Below, piece by piece: positions 48,721 through 60,658 of a stretch of DNA of 64,000 nt (its first letter is position 1; every line of letters begins with the position of its first letter). The notes below the pieces were generated by a model. The model searched no databases, was not told the origin of the DNA, and saw only the letters and a list, made by a program, of their open reading frames with translations. Origin of the DNA: Ligustrum vulgare. Lineage: Eukaryota; Streptophyta; Magnoliopsida; Lamiales; Oleaceae. Both the position numbers and the translations under genes were made by a program. The stretch covers positions 34,318,129 to 34,382,128 of the forward strand of contig OY743180.1 in NCBI GenBank assembly GCA_963555705.1, in the 5' to 3' direction.

Positions 48721-49039
48721 TTAAAGGGAGAATGTTTTTTAATATATTACCCTCAAACCTTTTTCTTTTTAATAAATTCGTATTAACCGTTAGTTTTAAT
48801 TAATATACATTTTTCAATATTTATTTATTTTTATTTTCTTATTCTAAATAAAAGTATTTTTCAAATATATATAATCTAAACTCTTCAATTTCTCGTTGAA
48901 AAATCTTTAAAATAAAATAAAAAACACTGTTATAATTTGTGATTTCTGATACTTTCTTCAATCAAAGGGAGAAAAAAAATGAGGACTTCTTGAATTAATT
49001 TTTTTCATTCATATGACAATTTTTTTTTTTAATTTAACA
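48705..49039 (+). repeat. Single S-A c monomer with AGGCCTT start
   Basis: This is a joining monomer: S-A with c tail and AATTTAAC end, but with the AGAGGCCTT start usual for b-tail or L monomers. It precedes the five-monomer unit. Its 3' half equals that of other c monomers that lead into CACATC L-B monomers, so it is probably a recombinant. Confidence 0.65.
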
Positions 49040-50737
49040 ATTCTTCTAAGAGGCCTTAAAGGGAGAATGTTTTTTAATATAGTACCCTCAAACCTTTTTC
49101 CGAGTATTTTACCATCACATCTTTTTAATAAATTCGTATTAACCGTTAGTTTTAATTAATTTACGTTTTTAAAGTTTTTTCTTTTTATTTTCTAGTTCTA
49201 AATATAAATATTTTTCAAGTATATATAATCAAAAACTCTTCAATTTCTCACTAAAAAATCTTTTAAATAAAATAAAAAACACTGTTATAATTTGTGATTT
49301 CTGATACTTTCTTCAATCAAAGGGAGAAAAAAAATGAGGACTTCTTGAATTAATTTTTTTCATTCATATGACAATTTTTTTTTTAAATGAAACAATTCTT
49401 CTAAGAGGCCTTAAAGGGAGAATGTTTTTTAATATATTACCCTCAAACCTTTTTCTTTTTAATAAATTCGTATTAACCGTTAGTTTTAATTAATATACAT
49501 TTTTCAATATTTATTTATTTTTATTTTCTTATTCTAAATAAAAGTATTTTTCAAATATATATCATCTAAACTCTTCAATTTCTAGTTGAAAAAACTTTTA
49601 AATAAAATAAACAACTCTGTTATAATTTGTGATTTCCGATACTTTCTTCAATCAAAGGGAGAAAAAAAATGAGGACTTCTTGAATTAATTTTTTTCATTC
49701 ATATAACAAATTTTTTTTTTAAATGAAACAATTCTTCTAAGAGGCGTTAAAGGGAGAATGTTTTTTAATATATTACCCTCAAACCTTTTTCTTTTTAATA
49801 AATTCGTATTAACCGTTAGTTTTAATTAATATACATTTTTCAATATTTATTTATTTTTATTTTCTTATTCTAAATAAAAATATTTTTCAAATATATATAA
49901 TCTAAACTCTTCAATTTCTCGTTGAAAAATCTTTAAAATAAAATAAAAAACACTGTTATAATTTGTGATTTCTGATACTTTCTTCAATCAAAGGGAGAAA
50001 AAAAATGAGGACTTCTTGAATTAATTTTTTTCATTCATATGACAATTTTTTTTTTAAATGAAACAATTCTTCTAAGAGGCGTTAAAGGGAGAATGTTTTT
50101 TAATATATTACCCTCAAACCTTTTTCTTTTTAATAAATTCGTATTAACCGTTAGTTTTAATTAATATACATTTTTCAATATTTATTTATTTTTATTTTCT
50201 TATTCTAAATAAAAGTATTTTTCAAATATATATAATCTAAACTCTTCAATTTCTAGTTGAAAAAACTTTTAAATAAAATAAACAACTCTGTTATAATTAG
50301 TGATTTCCGATACTTTCTTCAATCAAAGGGAGAAAAAAAATGAGGACTTCTTGAATTAATTTTTTTCATTCATATGACCATTTTTTTTTTTTAATGAAAC
50401 AATTCTTCTAAGAGGACTTAAAGGGAGAATGTTTTTTAATATATTACTCTCAAACCTTTTTCTTTTTAATAAATTCGTATTAACCGTTAGTTTTAATTAA
50501 TATACATTTTTCAATATATATTTATTTTTATTTTCTTATTCTAAATAAAAGTATTTTTCAAATATATATAATCTAAACTCTTCAATTTCTCGTTGAAAAA
50601 TCTTTAAAATAAAATAAAAAACACTGTTATAATTTGTGATTTCTGATACTTTCTTCAATCAAAGGGAGAAAAAAAATGAGGACTTCTTGAATTAATTTTT
50701 TTCATTCATATGACAATTTTTTTTTTTTAATTTAACA
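49040..50737 (+). repeat. Five-monomer higher-order unit, copy 1 (1,698 bp)
   Basis: Monomers start at 49040 (L-B), 49395 (S-A b, ATATATCATC), 49731 (S-A c with AAAATATTTTTC), 50066 (S-A b, ATAATTAGTG) and 50402 (S-A c, CAATATATATTT). The unit repeats exactly at an offset of 1,698 bp. The combination of AAAATATTTTTC with a c tail at 49731 occurs only here and at 51429. Confidence 0.9.
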
Positions 50738-52436
50738 ATTCTTCTAAGAGGCCTTAAAGGGAGAATGTTTTTTAATATAGTACCCTCAAACCTTTTTCCG
50801 AGTATTTTACCATCACATCTTTTTAATAAATTCGTATTAACCGTTAGTTTTAATTAATTTACGTTTTTAAAGTTTTTTCTTTTTATTTTCTAGTTCTAAA
50901 TATAAATATTTTTCAAGTATATATAATCAAAAACTCTTCAATTTCTCACTAAAAAATCTTTTAAATAAAATAAAAAACACTGTTATAATTTGTGATTTCT
51001 GATACTTTCTTCAATCAAAGGGAGAAAAAAAATGAGGACTTCTTGAATTAATTTTTTTCATTCATATGACAATTTTTTTTTTAAATGAAACAATTCTTCT
51101 AAGAGGCCTTAAAGGGAGAATGTTTTTTAATATATTACCCTCAAACCTTTTTCTTTTTAATAAATTCGTATTAACCGTTAGTTTTAATTAATATACATTT
51201 TTCAATATTTATTTATTTTTATTTTCTTATTCTAAATAAAAGTATTTTTCAAATATATATCATCTAAACTCTTCAATTTCTAGTTGAAAAAACTTTTAAA
51301 TAAAATAAACAACTCTGTTATAATTTGTGATTTCCGATACTTTCTTCAATCAAAGGGAGAAAAAAAATGAGGACTTCTTGAATTAATTTTTTTCATTCAT
51401 ATAACAAATTTTTTTTTTAAATGAAACAATTCTTCTAAGAGGCGTTAAAGGGAGAATGTTTTTTAATATATTACCCTCAAACCTTTTTCTTTTTAATAAA
51501 TTCGTATTAACCGTTAGTTTTAATTAATATACATTTTTCAATATTTATTTATTTTTATTTTCTTATTCTAAATAAAAATATTTTTCAAATATATATAATC
51601 TAAACTCTTCAATTTCTCGTTGAAAAATCTTTAAAATAAAATAAAAAACACTGTTATAATTTGTGATTTCTGATACTTTCTTCAATCAAAGGGAGAAAAA
51701 AAATGAGGACTTCTTGAATTAATTTTTTTCATTCATATGACAATTTTTTTTTTAAATGAAACAATTCTTCTAAGAGGCGTTAAAGGGAGAATGTTTTTTA
51801 ATATATTACCCTCAAACCTTTTTCTTTTTAATAAATTCGTATTAACCGTTAGTTTTAATTAATATACATTTTTCAATATTTATTTATTTTTATTTTCTTA
51901 TTCTAAATAAAAGTATTTTTCAAATATATATAATCTAAACTCTTCAATTTCTAGTTGAAAAAACTTTTAAATAAAATAAACAACTCTGTTATAATTAGTG
52001 ATTTCCGATACTTTCTTCAATCAAAGGGAGAAAAAAAATGAGGACTTCTTGAATTAATTTTTTTCATTCATATGACCATTTTTTTTTTTTAATGAAACAA
52101 TTCTTCTAAGAGGACTTAAAGGGAGAATGTTTTTTAATATATTACTCTCAAACCTTTTTCTTTTTAATAAATTCGTATTAACCGTTAGTTTTAATTAATA
52201 TACATTTTTCAATATATATTTATTTTTATTTTCTTATTCTAAATAAAAGTATTTTTCAAATATATATAATCTAAACTCTTCAATTTCTCGTTGAAAAATC
52301 TTTAAAATAAAATAAAAAACACTGTTATAATTTGTGATTTCTGATACTTTCTTCAATCAAAGGGAGAAAAAAAATGAGGACTTCTTGAATTAATTTTTTT
52401 CATTCATATGACAATTTTTTTTTTTTTAATTTAACA
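50738..52436 (+). repeat. Five-monomer higher-order unit, copy 2 (1,699 bp)
   Basis: Monomers start at 50738, 51093, 51429, 51764 and 52100, identical in type and order to copy 1. The last two also begin the next period (51764-56541), so the two amplifications overlap. Confidence 0.9.
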
Positions 52437-54153
52437 ATTCTTCTAAGAGGCCTTAAAGGGAGAATGTTTTTTAATATAGTACCCTCAAACCTTTTTCCGA
52501 GTATTTTACCATCACATCTTTTTAATAAATTCGTATTAACCGTTAGTTTTAATTAATTTACGTTTTTAAAGTTTTTTCTTTTTATTTTCTAGTTCTAAAT
52601 ATAAATATTTTTCAAGTATATATAATCAAAAACTCTTCAATTTCTCACTAAAAAATCTTTTAAATAAAATAAAAAACAATGTTATAATTTGTGATTTCTG
52701 ATACTTTCTTCAATCAAAGGGAGAAAAAAAATGAGGACTTCTTGAATTAATTTTTTTCATTCATATGACAATTTTTTTTTTAAATGAAACAATTCTTCTA
52801 AGAGGCGTTAAAGGGAAATTGTTTTTTAATATATTACCCTCAAACCTTTTTCTTTTTAATAAATTCGTATTAACCGTTAGTTTTAATTAATATACATTTT
52901 TCAATATTTATTTATTTTTATTTTCTTATTCTAAATAAAAGTATTTTTCAAATATATATAATCTAAACTCTTCAATTTCTAGTTGAAAAAACTTTTAAAT
53001 AAAATAAACAACTCTGTTATAATTAGTGATTTCCGATACTTTCTTCAATCAAAGGGAGAAAAAAAATGAGGACTTCTTGAATTAATTTTTTTCATTCATA
53101 TGACCATTTTTTTTTTTAATGAAACAATTCTTCTAAGAGGACTTAAAGGGAGAATGTTTTTTAATATATTACTCTCAAACCTTTTTCTTTTTAATAAATT
53201 CGTATTAACCGTTAGTTTTAATTAATATACATTTTTCAATATATATTTATTTTTATTTTCTTATTCTAAATAAAAGTATTTTTCAAATATATATAATCTA
53301 AACTCTTCAATTTCTCGTTGAAAAATCTTTAAAATAAAATAAAAAACACTGTTATAATTTGTGATTTCTGATACTTTCTTCAATCAAAGGGAGAAAAAAA
53401 ATGAGGACTTCTTGAATTAATTTTTTTCATTCATATGACAATTTTTTTTTTTTAATTTAACAATTCTTCTAAGAGGCCTTAAAGGGAGAATGTTTTTTAA
53501 TATAGTACCCTCAAACCTTTTTCCGAGTATTTTACCATCACATCTTTTTAATAAATTCGTATTAACCGTTAGTTTTAATTAATTTACGTTTTTAAAGTTT
53601 TTTCTTTTTATTTTCTAGTTCTAAATATAAATATTTTTCAAGTATATATAATCAAAAACTCTTCAATTTCTCACTAAAAAATCTTTTAAATAAAATAAAA
53701 AACACTGTTATAATTTGTGATTTCTGATACTTTCTTCAATCAAAGGGAGAAAAAAAATGAGGACTTCTTGAATTAATTTTTTTCATTCATATGACAATTT
53801 TTTTTTTAAATGAAACAATTCTTCTAAGAGGCGTTAAAGGGAGAATGTTTTTTAATATATTACCCTCAAACCTTTTTCTTTTTAATAAATTCGTATTAAC
53901 CGTTAGTTTTAATTAATATACATTTTTCAATATTTATTTATTTTTATTTTCTTATTCTAAATAAAAGTATTTTTCAAATATATATAATCTAAACTCTTCA
54001 ATTTCTAGTTGAAAAAACTTTTAAATAAAATAAACAACTCTGTTATAATTTGTGATTTCCGATACTTTCTTCAATCAAAGGGAGAAAAAAAATGAGGACT
54101 TCTTGAATTAATTTTTTTCATTCATATAACAAATTTTTTTTTTAAATGAAACA
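51764..54153 (+). repeat. Seven-monomer unit built of trimers, copy 1 (2,390 bp)
   Basis: Monomers start at 51764 (S-A b), 52100 (S-A c), 52437 (L-B), 52792 (S-A b), 53127 (S-A c), 53463 (L-B) and 53818 (S-A b). This is two b-c-L trimers of about 1,027 bp plus one extra b monomer. The second trimer carries AAGGGAAATTG, which is repeated at 55181. The L-B at 52437 has a private AAACAATG. Confidence 0.88.
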
Positions 54154-56541
54154 ATTCTTCTAAGAGGCGTTAAAGGGAGAATGTTTTTTAATATATTACC
54201 CTCAAACCTTTTTCTTTTTAATAAATTCGTATTAACCGTTAGTTTTAATTAATATACATTTTTCAATATTTATTTATTTTTATTTTCTTATTCTAAATAA
54301 AAGTATTTTTCAAATATATATAATCTAAACTCTTCAATTTCTAGTTGAAAAAACTTTTAAATAAAATAAACAACTCTGTTATAATTAGTGATTTCCGATA
54401 CTTTCTTCAATCAAAGGGAGAAAAAAAATGAGGACTTCTTGAATTAATTTTTTTCATTCATATGACCATTTTTTTTTTTAATGAAACAATTCTTCTAAGA
54501 GGACTTAAAGGGAGAATGTTTTTTAATATATTACTCTCAAACCTTTTTCTTTTTAATAAATTCGTATTAACCGTTAGTTTTAATTAATATACATTTTTCA
54601 ATATATATTTATTTTTATTTTCTTATTCTAAATAAAAGTATTTTTCAAATATATATAATCTAAACTCTTCAATTTCTCGTTGAAAAATCTTTAAAATAAA
54701 ATAAAAAACACTGTTATAATTTGTGATTTCTGATACTTTCTTCAATCAAAGGGAGAAAAAAAATGAGGACTTCTTGAATTAATTTTTTTCATTCATATGA
54801 CAATTTTTTTTTTTTTAATTTAACAATTCTTCTAAGAGGCCTTAAAGGGAGAATGTTTTTTAATATAGTACCCTCAAACCTTTTTCCGAGTATTTTACCA
54901 TCACATCTTTTTAATAAATTCGTATTAACCGTTAGTTTTAATTAATTTACGTTTTTAAAGTTTTTTCTTTTTATTTTCTAGTTCTAAATATAAATATTTT
55001 TCAAGTATATATAATCAAAAACTCTTCAATTTCTCACTAAAAAATCTTTTAAATAAAATAAAAAACACTGTTATAATTTGTGATTTCTGATACTTTCTTC
55101 AATCAAAGGGAGAAAAAAAATGAGGACTTCTTGAATTAATTTTTTTCATTCATATGACAATTTTTTTTTTAAATGAAACAATTCTTCTAAGAGGCGTTAA
55201 AGGGAAATTGTTTTTTAATATATTACCCTCAAACCTTTTTCTTTTTAATAAATTCGTATTAACCGTTAGTTTTAATTAATATACATTTTTCAATATTTAT
55301 TTATTTTTATTTTCTTATTCTAAATAAAAGTATTTTTCAAATATATATAATCTAAACTCTTCAATTTCTAGTTGAAAAAACTTTTAAATAAAATAAACAA
55401 CTCTGTTATAATTAGTGATTTCCGATACTTTCTTCAATCAAAGGGAGAAAAAAAATGAGGGCTTCTTGAATTAATTTTTTTCATTCATATGACCATTTTT
55501 TTTTTTAATGAAACAATTCTTCTAAGATGACTTAAAGGGAGAATGTTTTTTAATATATTACTCTCAAACCTTTTTCTTTTTAATAAATTCGTATTAACCG
55601 TTAGTTTTAATTAATATACATTTTTCAATATATATTTATTTTTATTTTCTTATTCTAAATAAAAGTATTTTTCAAATATATATAATCTAAACTCTTCAAT
55701 TTCTCGTTGAAAAATCTTTAAAATAAAATAAAAAACACTGTTATAATTTGTGATTTCTGATACTTTCTTCAATCAAAGGGAAAAAAAAATGAGGACTTCT
55801 TGAATTAATTTTTTTCATTCATATGACAATTTTTTTTTTTTAAATTTAACAATTCTTCTAAGAGGCCTTAAAGGGAGAATGTTTTTTAATATAGTACCCT
55901 CAAACCTTTTTCCGAGTATTTTACCATCACATCTTTTTAATAAATTCGTATTAACCGTTAGTTTTAATTAATTTACGTTTTTAAAGTTTTTTCTTTTTAT
56001 TTTCTAGTTCTAAATATAAATATTTTTCAAGTATATATAATCAAAAACTCTTCAATTTCTCACTAAAAAATCTTTTAAATAAAATAAAAAACACTGTTAT
56101 AATTTGTGATTTCTGATACTTTCTTCAATCAAAGGGAGAAAAAAAATGAGGACTTCTTGAATTAATTTTTTTCATTCATATGACAATTTTTTTTTAAATG
56201 AAACAATTCTTCTAAGAGGCGTTAAAGGGAGAATGTTTTTTAATATATTACCCTCAAACCTTTTTCTTTTTAATAAATTCGTATTAACCGTTAGTTTTAA
56301 TTAATATACATTTTTCAATATTTATTTATTTTTATTTTCTTATTCTAAATAAAAGTATTTTTCAAATATATATAATCTAAACTCTTCAATTTCTAGTTGA
56401 AAAAACTTTTAAATAAAATAAACAACTCTGTTATAATTTGTGATTTCCGATACTTTCTTCAATCAAAGGGAGAAAAAAAATGAGGACTTCTTGAATTAAT
56501 TTTTTTCATTCATATAACAAATTTTTTTTTTAAATGAAACA
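54154..56541 (+). repeat. Seven-monomer unit built of trimers, copy 2 (2,388 bp)
   Basis: Monomers start at 54154, 54489, 54826, 55181, 55516, 55852 and 56206, matching copy 1 at an offset of 2,388-2,390 bp. Private changes after the duplication are ATGAGGGCTTC near 55455, AAGATGACTT near 55526, AAAGGGAAAAAAAAATG near 55777 and AAATTTAAC near 55843. This copy has diverged more visibly than copy 1. Confidence 0.88.
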
Positions 56542-58257
56542 ATTCTTCTAAGAGGCGTTAAAGGGAGAATGTTTTTTAATATATTACCCTCAAACCTTTT
56601 TCTTTTTAATAAATTCGTATTAACCGTTAGTTTTAATTAATATACATTTTTCAATATTAATTTATTTTTATTTTCTTATTCTAAATAAAAGTATTTTTCA
56701 AATATATATAATCTAAACTCTTCAATTTCTCGTTGAAAAATCTTTAAAATAAAATAAAAAACACTGTTATAATTTGTGATTTCTGATACTTTCTTCAATC
56801 AAAGGGAGAAAAAAAATGAGGACTTCTTGAATTAATTTTTTTCATTCATATGACAATTTTTTTTTTTTAATTTAACAATTCTTCTAAGAGGCCTTAAAGG
56901 GAGAATGTTTTTTAATATAGTACCCTCAAACCTTTTTCCGAGTATTTTACCATCACATCTTTTTAATAAATTCGTATTAACCGTTAGTTTTAATTAATTT
57001 ACGTTTTTAAAGTTTTTTCTTTTTATTTTCTAGTTCTAAATATAAATATTTTTCAAGTATATATAATCAAAAACTCTTCAATTTCTCACTAAAAAATCTT
57101 TTAAATAAAATAAAAAACACTGTTATAATTTGTGATTTCTGATACTTTCTTCAATCAAAGGGAGAAAAAAAATGAGGACTTCTTGAATTAATTTTTTTCA
57201 TTCATATGACAATTTTTTTTTTAAATGAAACAATTCTTCTAAGAGGCCTTAAAGGGAGAATGTTTTTTAATATATTACCCTCAAACCTTTTTCTTTTTAA
57301 TAAATTCGTATTAACCGTTAGTTTTAATTAATATACATTTTTCAATATTTATTTATTTTTATTTTCTTATTCTAAATAAAAGTATTTTTCAAATATATAT
57401 CATCTAAACTCTTCAATTTCTAGTTGAAAAAACTTTTAAATAAAATAAACAACTCTGTTATAATTTGTGATTTCCGATACTTTCTTCAATCAAAGGGAGA
57501 AAAAAAATGAGGACTTCTTGAATTAATTTTTTTCATTCATATAACAAATTTTTTTTTTAAATGAAACAATTCTTCTAAGAGGCGTTAAAGGGAGAATGTT
57601 TTTTAATATATTACCCTCAAACCTTTTTCTTTTTAATAAATTCGTATTAACCGTTAGTTTTAATTAATATACATTTTTCAATATTTATTTATTTTTATTT
57701 TCTTATTCTAAATAAAAATATTTTTCAAATATATATAATCTAGACTCTTCAATTTCTCACTAAAAAATCTTTTAAATAAAATAAAAAACACTGTTATAAT
57801 TTGTGATTTCTGATACTTTCTTCAATCAAAGGGAGAAAAAAAATGAGGACTTCTTGAATTAATTTTTTTCATTCATATGACAATTTTTTTTTTGAATGAA
57901 ACAATTCTTCTAAGAGGCCTTAAAGGGAGAATGTTTTTTAATATAGTACCCTCAAACCTTTTTCCGAGTATTTACCATCGCATCTTTTTAATAAATTCGT
58001 ATTAACCGTTAGTTTTAATTAATATACGTTTTTAAAGTTTTTTCTTTTTATTTTCTAGTTCTAAATATAAATATTTTTCAAGTATATATAATCAAAAACT
58101 CTTCAATTTCTCACTAAAAAATCTTTTAAATAAAATAAAAAACACTGTTATAATTTGTGATTTCTGATACTTTCTTCAATCAAAGGGAGAAAAAAAATGA
58201 CGACTTCTTGAATTAATTTTTTTCATTCATATGACCATTTTTTTTTTTAAGTAAACA
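56206..58257 (+). repeat. Six-monomer block repeated 9.55 kb upstream, right copy
   Basis: Monomers start at 56206, 56542, 56878, 57233, 57569 and 57904, matching 46653-48704. The last monomer here ends ATGACGACTTC, CATATGACCA and AAGTAAAC, and is followed by an AGAGGACTT d monomer, so the two copies lead into different neighbours. The ATGACGAC change is also seen at 63026, in the L-B monomer starting at 62732. Confidence 0.86.
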
Positions 58258-58948
58258 ATTCTTCTAAGAGGACTTAAAGGGAGAATGTTTTTTAATATAT
58301 TACTCTCAAACCTTTTTCTTTTTAATAAATTCGTATTAACCGTTAGTTTTAATTAATATACATTTTTCAATATTTATTTATTTTTATTTTCTTATTCTAA
58401 ATAAAAGTGTTTTTCAAATATATATAATCTAAACTCTTCAATTTCTCGTTGGAAATTTTTTTAAATAAAATAAAAAACACTGTTATAATTTGTGATTTCT
58501 GATACTTTCTTCAATCAAAGGGAGAAAAAAAAATGAGGACTTCTTGAATTAATTTTTTTCATTCGTATAACAATTTTTTTTTAAATGAAACAATTCTTCT
58601 AAGAGGCCTTAAAGGGAGAATGTTTTTTAATATAGTACCCTCAAACCTTTTTCCGAGTATTTTACCATCGCATCTTTTTAATAAATTCGTATTAACCGTT
58701 AGTTTTAATTAATATACGTTTTTAAAGTTTTTTCTTTTTATTTACTAGTTCTTAATATAAATATTTTTCAAGTATATATAATCAAAAACTCTTCAATTTC
58801 TCACTAAAAAATCTTTTAAATAAAATAAAAAACACTGTTATAATTTGTTATTTGTGATACTTTCTTCAATCAAAGGGAGAAAAAAAATGAGGACTTCTTG
58901 AATTAATTTTTTTCATTCATATGACAATTTTTTTTTTTAAATGAAACA
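57233..58948 (+). repeat. Five-monomer higher-order unit, copy 1 (1,716 bp)
   Basis: Monomers start at 57233 (S-A b, ATATATCATC), 57569 (S-A a, CTAGACTC), 57904 (L-B short box, AAGTAAAC end), 58258 (S-A d) and 58593 (L-B, TTTACTAG). The same order follows at 58949, with a constant 1,716-bp offset for all five starts. The first three monomers also belong to the 9.55-kb repeat. Confidence 0.89.
58593..58948 (+). repeat. Chimeric L-B monomer (TTTACTAG 5', TTTGTGATAC 3')
   Basis: The 5' part has TTTACTAGTTC, like the L-B monomers that end CACATGATAA. The 3' part has AAATAAAAAAC, TTTGTGATAC, CATATGACAA and AAATGAAAC, like the L-B monomers near 33-40 kb. The switch lies between about 58752 and 58823. 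It also has private changes (GTTCTTAATAT, TTTGTTATTTG). Its counterpart in the next copy (60309) keeps the unswitched form. Confidence 0.75.
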
Positions 58949-60658
58949 ATTCTTCTAAGAGGCCTTAAAGGGAGAATGTTTTTTAATATATTACCCTCAA
59001 ACCTTTTTCTTTTTAATAAATTCGTATTAACCGTTAGTTTTAATTAATATACATTTTTCAATATTTATTTATTTTTATTTTCTTATTCTAAATAAAAGTA
59101 TTTTTCAAATATATATCATCTAAACTCTTCAATTTCTAGTTGAAAAAACTTTTAAATAAAATAAACAACTCTGTTATAATTTGTGATTTCCGATACTTTC
59201 TTCAATCAAAGGGAGAAAAAAAATGAGGACTTCTTGAATTAATTTTTTTCATTCATATAACAAATTTTTTTTTTAAATGAAACAATTCTTCTAAGAGGCG
59301 TTAAAGGGAGAATGTTTTTTAATATATTACCCTCAAACCTTTTTCTTTTTAATAAATTCGTATTAACCGTTAGTTTTAATTAATATACATTTTTCAATAT
59401 TTATTTATTTTTATTTTCTTATTCTAAATAAAAATATTTTTCAAATATATATAATCTAGACTCTTCAATTTCTCACTAAAAAATCTTTTAAATAAAATAA
59501 AAAACACTGTTATAATTTGTGATTTCTGATACTTTCTTCAATCAAAGGGAGAAAAAAATGAGGACTTCTTGAATTAATTTTTTTCATTCATATGACAATT
59601 TTTTTTTTTGAATGAAACAATTCTTCTAAGAGGCCTTAAAGGGAGAATGTTTTTTAATATAGTACCCTCAAACCTTTTTCCGAGTATTTACCATCGCATC
59701 TTTTTAATAAATTCGTATTAACCGTTAGTTTTAATTAATATACGTTTTTAAAGTTTTTTCTTTTTATTTTCTAGTTCTAAATATAAATATTTTTCAAGTA
59801 TATATAATCAAAAACTCTTCAATTTCTCACTAAAAAACCTTTTAAATAAAATAAAAAACACTGTTATAATTTGTGATTTCTGATACTTTCTTCAATCAAA
59901 GGGAGAAAAAAAATGAGGACTTCTTGAATTAATTTTTTTCATTCATATGACCATTTTTTTTTTTAAGTAAACAATTATTCTAAGAGGACTTAAAGGGAGA
60001 ATGTTTTTTAATATATTACTCTCAAACCTTTTTCTTTTTAATAAATTCGTATTAACCGTTAGTTTTAATTAATATACATTTTTCAATATTTATTTATTTT
60101 TATTTTCTTATTCTAAATAAAAGTGTTTTTCAAATATATATAATCTAAACTCTTCAATTTCTCGTTGGAAATTTTTTTAAATAAAATAAAAAACACTGTT
60201 ATAATTTGTGATTTCTGATACTTTCTTCAATCAAAGGGAGAAAAAAAAATGAGGACTTCTTGAATTAATTTTTTTCATTCGTATAACAATTTTTTTTTAA
60301 ATGAAACAATTCTTCTAAGAGGCCTTAAAGGGAGAATGTTTTTTAATATAGTACCCTCAAACCTTTTTCCGAGTATTTTACCATCGCATCTTTTTAATAA
60401 ATTCGTATTAACCGTTAGTTTTAATTAATATACGTTTTTAAAGTTTTTTCTTTTTATTTACTAGTTCTAAATATAAATATTTTTCAAGTATATATAATCA
60501 AAAACTCTTCAATTTCTCACTAAAAAATCTTTTAAATAAAACAAAAAACACTGTTATAATTTCTGATACTTTCTTCAATCAAAGGGAGAAAAAAAATGAG
60601 GACTTATTGAATTAATTTTTTTCATTCACATGATAATTTTTTTTTTTTAAATGAAACA
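58949..60658 (+). repeat. Five-monomer higher-order unit, copy 2 (1,710 bp)
   Basis: Monomers start at 58949, 59285, 59620, 59974 and 60309. They match copy 1 apart from CAATTATTC at the start of the d monomer, AAAAAACCTTTT near 59836, and the last monomer, which has a 7-bp deletion and the CACATGATAA end. The shorter length is due mainly to that deletion. Confidence 0.88.
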
